Below the pieces are notes generated by a model. That model was given only the letters and a program-made list of their open reading frames with translations. It was not told the origin of the DNA and ran no database searches. Made by a program: the position numbers and the translations under genes. Positions 58,156 to 64,000 of a stretch of 64,000 nt of DNA are shown here, in pieces. Each line of letters begins with the position of its first letter. The stretch's first letter is position 1. Source of the DNA: Dactylonectria macrodidyma (taxonomy: Eukaryota; Ascomycota; Sordariomycetes; Hypocreales; Nectriaceae); NCBI GenBank assembly GCA_020744425.1, contig JAGMUV010000021.1, forward strand, positions 620,001 through 684,000, given 5' to 3'.

Positions 58156-59724
58156 CTATAGCGACACCGCACTTGTGCTGTCTCCACTCGTTCCACTGGC
58201 TCCTCCCCTTCTCCCTAACTCAATTTTGTCCACAAGACTGGCTTCATCCTCGTCGCTATGTTGTACATTAAATGTGCGCTTCATCTCAGTTGCCCCGTGT
58301 GTCGGTCTCGAGGGAGAACCTCCCCGTGAGGGCAATTCCATAACGGCATGGCTCCAATTGACTACCTTCGACCTTCGCGCGTACGAATCCCTGTGGTTTG
58401 GGTACTTGGTCGACTCGCACGGTGATCCTCCGGCGGGGAATAGCCATACAAACAGGATACGTAAGGCTGGCAGGGATGCGCAGATGATGCCCACATTAAT
58501 CTCAATCGTAGACCAAACGGACGTTTCGATTTGATAGTAGGTAGGGTTCGTAGACTTGCTGAGATCAACAAGGAATCGCAACCGTACGATACTGACGACA
58601 GTCACACTTCGCACAAATCAGCTCTAGAACCAATGCAATGCTTCAAGTCGACTTACAAAGTTCCGACAATGAACATGGCAGCGACGCCAACCTTCTTCTT
58701 CCAGTGTAACTTCAAACTCCGTAGACACCACAGTGGGATCGCAAGCATCCACAGATCTAGAGCAATACTAATTGCGGCATTAGCCCAAGCAATGCCATCC
58801 ATGTTGAGACTGAAGTCTTGTTAGCGATTGTGAATAAGTAGACTAAGCCGATAAACGCACCATGTTCCTTCGTGCTCTCCGTCCCACCTCGTCCAGAAGT
58901 AGCTGACTGGCGTGCACTGGAACGCCGCCAGCAAGACAAAAATGAAACCAAAGATGGTATTAAAGATGACAGTTCCCCACAGCAGCTTTTGCGGAGGGCC
59001 TGGGAAGATTCGCAGGTAGAAAAAAAGCAGCGACATCTTCAGCAGCACAACCAGACCGAAGTATAACACCTCGAGTAGCCAAAAGTAGAAGAAGAATTTC
59101 GTAAGGTTGTCAAATTGAATCGTCCAGATATCCCTCCCTCCTCCATATCTGACGTTGCCGTGGATGTTCATCACAGTCGAGGGTATGCCGCAACTGAAGG
59201 TGAGGACGATGAAGAGGTCATCAAGACCGAAATCCGATTTAGGAATGACAATCTTCGATCCTATTCGAGCGGCAACAGAGAGACCGGCTAGCACACCAAA
59301 GATGATGGTGATGTTGATGAACAGTGGCGCTTTGTTGCGAGTAGGAACATCGCAATACGTGTTCGTCGAGTTGTATGTCGCTATCGCCAGTTAGCATTAA
59401 TCCTCATGGTTGTGCCTGAAGACGTACTGAGCAATTGCTTGATGGAGCATCTTTTAGACACACAGAGAGCCCCTTCCGTTAGCGCCGTGCTCTGCGCACA
59501 CAAACACACCGCATTGCTAGAACTACAATTGGAGGCGACGATGGCATCGCTCACACACGTTCGCTTCTAGAAGTGTTAGCTCGTGGTCTACTAAATAAAC
59601 TCAGCTTCATCTTCGGGCGTACAGCACAGCTGGATAAGCTGGAAAGAAGCACCTCAGTTGAGTTTGCCTCTGTCGCGCACCAGGAACATGGCAGCAGGGC
59701 CAACAAAACAAAAGCCCACTTCAT
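58156..59724 (-). CDS. PTH11-type seven-helix receptor with CFEM domain, five exons
   Basis: Exons 59724-59623, 59566-59428, 59380-58861, 58809-58657 and 58606-58156 (introns 56, 47, 51 and 50 bp) join in phase to 454 residues. Signal peptide [16 protein letters not shown], then an extracellular CFEM domain with eight Cys ([32 protein letters not shown]). Seven membrane segments follow: [54 protein letters not shown] (two), [52 protein letters not shown] and [19 protein letters not shown]. The cytoplasmic tail is Ser/Glu-rich. In Magnaporthe, PTH11 senses surface cues for appressorium formation; for this protein the ligand is unknown. CFEM plus this helix bundle is confined to Pezizomycotina. 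All splice sites and Cys are intact. Confidence 0.93.
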
Positions 59725-59812
59725 GGCGATCCTTTGCCTCATTAAGGTAGTGTCCCGGGATCGCTGGAAAGACCAGATATATGCTGCGGGCATCCGTCAA
59801 GATATTATATAG

Positions 59813-60478
59813 CTGCCCCGGTTTCCTTGTTGACTAGGAATGAGCCCAAGCAATTCTTGGGTTGATCCTCTCTGAATCTGGGAGTCCGAAGCTTCCAAGC
59901 GAACACGCTAAAGTTCTAGCTCATCCCCTAGATATCCAGACAACCCACGAGTGTCGATCCAGCCTGGGTCGCAGGGACGAGATCCCGCAAGATCGGGCCA
60001 GGCAGATGGATGAGGCTAAATTCACCCCGTCCTAGCTGGCCATCGGTCCGGGCTCGGTGGCACTCTCTGGTGCCACCGAGTCTGAACGCCTGGTAGTTTG
60101 ATACGAGAATACGAAGGTTGATGTGGTCTGATATAAGGTTAAGCTACCTGCGCAGGTCGCGCGTGGCTGCTGATTTTGGATATTATTAGTAGCATGTGGT
60201 CCTAACCCTACTTGTAACGATCCACACTTCGCATTACGTCTCCTAGCCCGTCAGGCCAAAAGATAAGTCTATAATCACAATGGTAGCGATCATAGGTGTG
60301 GATAACAGCTATTAAATAGGGTCTCATGCACGCCCGGCTCGCCCAGGTCGTAACAGCATGCTTATCATATACGTTATAAGCTATTTTTTAACTACTTTAA
60401 CAGCTGTACTACAAGGCAAATATTAGTTAATAATCACATTAATTGCAATTACTGGACTCACTAGCTGTTGTTTTAAGC
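59813..60478. other. Intergenic stretch with a weak Fot1-end match
   Basis: No gene seen. At about 60359-60376 gcttatcatatacgttat resembles the last bases of the Fot1 element (cttatcatatacgtta at 50128), possibly a remnant end. Confidence 0.4.
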
Positions 60479-60808
60479 CTATTGCTGTTCGGTGAACCAG
60501 GTCGTAACACTCTGCTTGGACAACTGATCTAGCGTCGGAGCATCTTCTGCAGCCCTAAACTCCACAACCCAATGGTGTTGTGGGGAACTGCGCCGACGGG
60601 GGGGGAATCCAGGCCTAGCCTCCGCCACGCAATTGGAGTCGGAGTAATTATCTTTCCAGTTCCCCACCGGGATGGTTCCTCCGGAACCAGCCGCCCCCGG
60701 ACTGCTCCCAAGATGTGCCGACATTTGGTCCCACCAAGCATCAGGAACTACCGTCATCAAGTAAGCTAACCCTTGAACCGACCAATGGAAAACTGCCATG
60801 CCCTGCAC
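60479..60808 (-). CDS. Unrecognised small frame, possible gene or 3' exon
   Basis: 109 codons starting MQGMAVFHWSVQGLAYLMTV and ending SKQSVTTWFTEQQ. It contains a Gly/Ser-rich linker and many Trp, with no known domain. I cannot tell whether it is translated. Nothing around it, 60809-61889 included, gives support. Confidence 0.2.
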   Translation of the reverse strand: MQGMAVFHWSVQGLAYLMTVVPDAWWDQMSAHLGSSPGAAGSGGTIPVGNWKDNYSDSNCVAEARPGFPPRRRSSPQHHWVVEFRAAEDAPTLDQLSKQSVTTWFTEQQ

Positions 60809-61889
60809 CCTGTCTCCACCGTCCCCGTGGTGTTCGTTGCCGTGGGATGGTGTTGAACAGAAGGGTGGGTACGTGCTGAGTTATGGGTCCTAAGATTGCA
60901 TGTGGATACATGAGATATCTCAAGGGCAGAGACACTTCCGGAGACACAAGAACAGAACAGAACAACGAACCGATCTGACATCAATGGACCGAATACCCCG
61001 TTCTGTCTGACAGATAGAAGGTCGCTTCTCCAACAAATATGCTTGCATCTACGGAGTAGCTCGGTGGGAACTGAGTCCAGAAGCGTCTAGTGCGGGCACT
61101 AGTTGGTTTAGGCCTGAACCACAGCTTAGAACCATGCAACAGTGTCATTCAAGGCTCCAATCCTCATCTGCAATTTGAGACCCCGGCAGCTTTATTGTTC
61201 ATTAACTATTTTACAGTGTAGCCGGCCCGGAGGCTGCAAATCTGGGCCAGGCCGGAAAGTGGGATGATTCACGGATTCCCGTCCTTAATCCTATCTCTCC
61301 ACTTTAGTCTTTACCTTCTTGCCCCGTATCCGGCACCCGATGAACCAAGGCTGCTAGGTCGAGCTGGCGCGAGGCTTTCTTGTCAACCTTGCTTCGTTCC
61401 AACAGTCAAGCTATTGAAATAAATAAATGGGGTCTTTGGGGTCTTTCAGACGACATGACACTTAGAGATCGCTAGGCTAATTTACAATAGTAACCCATCT
61501 ATCAACGGACCAACAAGGCTCATCAAGATCGATCGCGTCAGTATAACCTAGGGCCTCAATTATTTTACTATGCCGGACTAGCACCATTTAGCACATTATT
61601 AGATGCCTCAATTGCTAGTAACGTCGGTCTTACTGCTCAAAAGAGACACCAATCTATTCGAGGTGTCCTAAGAAGTCTCTGGCATGTTCGTACGAGGAGA
61701 CAAGAACGATTATAGTAAATCGTAAATAACCTTCGCTTGGATCTCATGGGAAACATTCACCAATTAACTAGTCCACAGTTGCCGAGGGAAACCTAAATTA
61801 AAGATACAGGCTTATAAGGGTGAGTTTTCCATAGCTTGAAGTTAGCAGCAATAGGACTTCCTGTGGGTTACTCAGTTATTCTGCAGATG

Positions 61890-62135
61890 CTATTCACGAA
61901 CACAAGCGCTCAGGGGCAAGCAGGTCTCGGAGTGCCAGCGACGAAACTGACGAGGAACATATCGAGGAGGAGGTGGAGGTGGAGGAGCACCATACTGCAT
62001 CAGTCCACCGGGTATTGACATCGCAGAACTCCTGCCGAGAGGCATGTTTTGGTTGGCTCGAAAGTGGTCGTTTTGAGGAAAGCTAACATTCGGAAGAGGC
62101 GTGACAGACTCGCTATACTGTGCCGGGAAGGCCAT
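61890..62135 (-). CDS. Unrecognised proline-rich small protein or gene start
   Basis: 81 codons: MAFPAQYSESVTPLPNVSFP, QNDHFRANQNMPLGRSSAMS, then GAPPPPPPPRYVPRQF. Amino-acid use looks like a genuine low-complexity fungal N-terminus, but it stops soon after a change of character (RRWHSETCLPLSACVRE). It may therefore be the first exon of a longer or broken gene. No partner exon was found. Confidence 0.3.
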   Translation of the reverse strand: MAFPAQYSESVTPLPNVSFPQNDHFRANQNMPLGRSSAMSIPGGLMQYGAPPPPPPPRYVPRQFRRWHSETCLPLSACVRE

Positions 62136-62810
62136 GTTAGCTTAGCTTGATGGTTGACAACTCAACCTCAGGATGGCGCACGAGGTGAGACAATAAGAGC
62201 TGAGGTTCAGGGAGATTAATGGTGGGATAACGACCTTTGAAGCCAACTCCGTCATAGAAGGGGAGGATAAGGTAGCGGCTGTATTTTCTTAGCACCTTAT
62301 GACTCCCTTGAATTGACTGCTCACTTGCTTCGCTGTTTCTCTAGCAACTTGTTGGCGCCATTGTGAGGAATTGCCTTATGGAGGGAGTGGCGATAGGTAA
62401 TTAATGATCATATGTGAAAGGTGTGCAAGAAAGGCAGGCAATAAAGAAGAAGAGATATGTAAAAAGTCTCGGAAGTGAGAGGGTGTGCTTAGTGACTTGA
62501 TGTGTCCCTGATTCAGCAGATCTCACACGCTGTGTAGGTATTAGACTTGTATTTCGTTGGTGCTCAGTTAATATCCTCGTCTACCAACTAGTTATGCCTC
62601 TAAGTATATAACAACAGCTGATTCCTTGTTGCTATTTGCCACCAAGAAGAGAGGGAAAAAAAGAGTCATGCTATTTCAATAACCCCTTTTTGCTAGTCAT
62701 ATAACCTATCACGTGAAATTCAGCAATTTCGCTCAGGTTTCCTTACCTCCCTTTTTCACACCAAAATTTCAATGGCAGCTAGAGATGACCAATAATCACA
62801 CAGAAATCTC

Positions 62811-63541
62811 TTACAGCCCGACTACAATTTCATCTCGTAGGGACGATTGAGTAGTCGGAATGAAGCTATCGCCGGATGGCGTTGGTGTTGCCGAGGGCCT
62901 TGAGCTAGCCCGCGCCCCCCTTCTGCGTCTGCCTCCTGTTCCCCTTCCCCTTGTATTGGTACCGGCTCGTGATCGAGTTGAGGACTGCGTTGAAGACCGT
63001 GTTGAAGACCGTGTCTGTGATGGTGTTGAGGCTTGCGATGGGGGCAAATCTGCCTCAATTTCGAATTGTGTGCGGTCTCGGCGGGTGCTTGCAGTCATCC
63101 GCCGTACGTTATTAGGGCTCTGGCTCTGGCTTATCGTCCTTGAGGCTGCTGTTGATGGTGCTGACGATGGTGTTGACGATGATGATGTAGTTGTGATAGT
63201 CTCATCGCTGTACAGAGACCTAAGATTTGAAGGAACTGTTGTCTTCTTATTCATTGTAGCCCGGGTCGGCCGCGAAGGCTCTGAGCAACATGGGGATCTC
63301 AGATTCGAAGGAGTGGCTGTAGGGAGATCGATTTTGCTTTGTAATGCATTAGAAAATTTATCAATCGGTGTGAAATTATCATCATCGATGAAAAGGGACT
63401 CAGTTTCACGGCTAATTGCAAAAAAATTATCGAAACCGTGATATTAGCAGCGTTATGAAGGAGTGATGTGGCAATACAAGACTGTGTGTGTGATGTAAGG
63501 GGGGGGGGAGTTGTGGCTGCAGGGAGGAAATTTTCAGTCAT
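62811..63541 (-). CDS. Unrecognised Ser/Thr/Arg-rich protein
   Basis: The minus frame reads RETESLFIDDDNFTPIDKFS and NALQSKIDLPTATPSNLRSP, then the 147 codons from Met 63254 to the stop at 62811 (Ser/Thr-rich, then RGRGTGGRRRRGARASSRPS). PSNLRS occurs twice (about 63305 and 63230). A first exon MTENFLPAATTPPPLTSHT (63541-63486) could join by an intron ending AATTAG at about 63413, but its donor GTCTTG is weak. The basic, disordered tail would fit a nucleic-acid-binding or nuclear protein, but that is inference. The plus-strand frame over the same DNA lacks such a composition signal. Confidence 0.4.
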
Positions 63542-63554
63542 GTGACGTTGCACG

Positions 63555-64000
63555 TACGAAAAGTTATAGGACTAGAAAAAAGGGGTTATTAAAATAGTAC
63601 GACCCAAAAAAATTCCCAAAAAGAATCGGCGGATCCCTTCTGCTATCCAGACTTGTCTAAGCCTAGCTTCATAGACTTATGCTAATCTTATCTGAACTCT
63701 AAGCAATATAAAAGAAATATGTTTTAAGCTGTAAACTCCCTATTGAGGTAATAGAGATAACTCCTTAAGATATTTACTACTTTATATTCTTTAATATAAG
63801 TTAAGTTATAGTCTTTAGCTAACTTATTTCTATAAACTCTAGTTAATAAAAATATAAAAATACTAAAATACATAATATTAATACCTATTTCTGCCTTTAT
63901 TTTAACTAACGTATGTATCACCCGTGCGTCGCATCCAACCATGCGTCGCACTTTTCCTAGCCTTTAATATAAGAACTTCAATAAAAATACAACGCAACAT
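63555..64000. other. AT-rich right edge
   Basis: Very AT-rich with many TA steps and no usable frame; probably decayed repeat DNA. No telomere repeat is present. Confidence 0.5.

Noticed and set aside
62860..63441. 193-codon plus-strand frame
   Set aside because: It opposes the Ser/Thr-rich minus frame and consists of Val/Asp-rich complement of simple sequence.

Overview
The window is nuclear DNA of a filamentous ascomycete (Pezizomycotina; an Aspergillus/Penicillium-type genome is my best guess). Reasons: protein genes carry several short introns (about 47-62 bp, GT-AG, CTAAC-like branch sites); the gene families are typical of this group (fungal-specific transcription factors, a CFEM-PTH11 receptor, a PDR-type ABC transporter, DHA-type MFS transporters, a cytochrome P450); and the mobile elements are fungal types (Helitrons, Copia, Fot1/pogo, Tc1-mariner MITEs, hAT, a LINE fossil). 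There is no operon structure, CRISPR or recognisable RNA gene.

Layout. 1-3037: 3' part of an ankyrin-repeat protein with a homogenised 99-bp repeat array and a C-terminal ZZ finger. 3365-10834: a Helitron (Helitron 1) with an antisense gene of unknown function and a Rep protein carrying ten N-terminal 44-residue repeats; its 3' half is lost. 10835-16600: an apparently intact Copia retrotransposon with identical 251-bp LTRs. 18512-20251: P450. About 20758-21215: LINE endonuclease fossil. 22110-22610: SnoaL/NTF2-like protein. 23615-30061: a second, more complete Helitron with a Rep-helicase. 30764-32659: an MFS transporter, complete except for one nonsense codon. 33181-36458: nested transposon debris (palindrome, MITE, mariner, LTR, hAT). 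37123-39460 and 41815-46647: a divergent pair, a transcription factor and a PDR ABC transporter. 47740-50140: LTRs and a Fot1/pogo element. 50462-52102: a Zn2Cys6 regulator. 52354-57654: MITE, solo LTRs and an MFS transporter (55890-57401). 58156-59724: a CFEM-PTH11 receptor. 59725-64000: mostly gene-poor, with weak hypothetical genes and an AT-rich end.

How the genes may work together: P450, SnoaL-like enzyme, two MFS transporters, an ABC efflux pump and two transcription factors in about 40 kb is the content of a secondary-metabolite or detoxification region, but no backbone synthase is visible and several genes are damaged. I read it as a TE-rich accessory region, not a demonstrated cluster. 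The best-supported structural discoveries are a 183-bp solo-LTR family with exact 5-bp target duplications, one of them later split by the Fot1 element, and a MITE placed back to back with a mariner relic that shares its terminal repeats.
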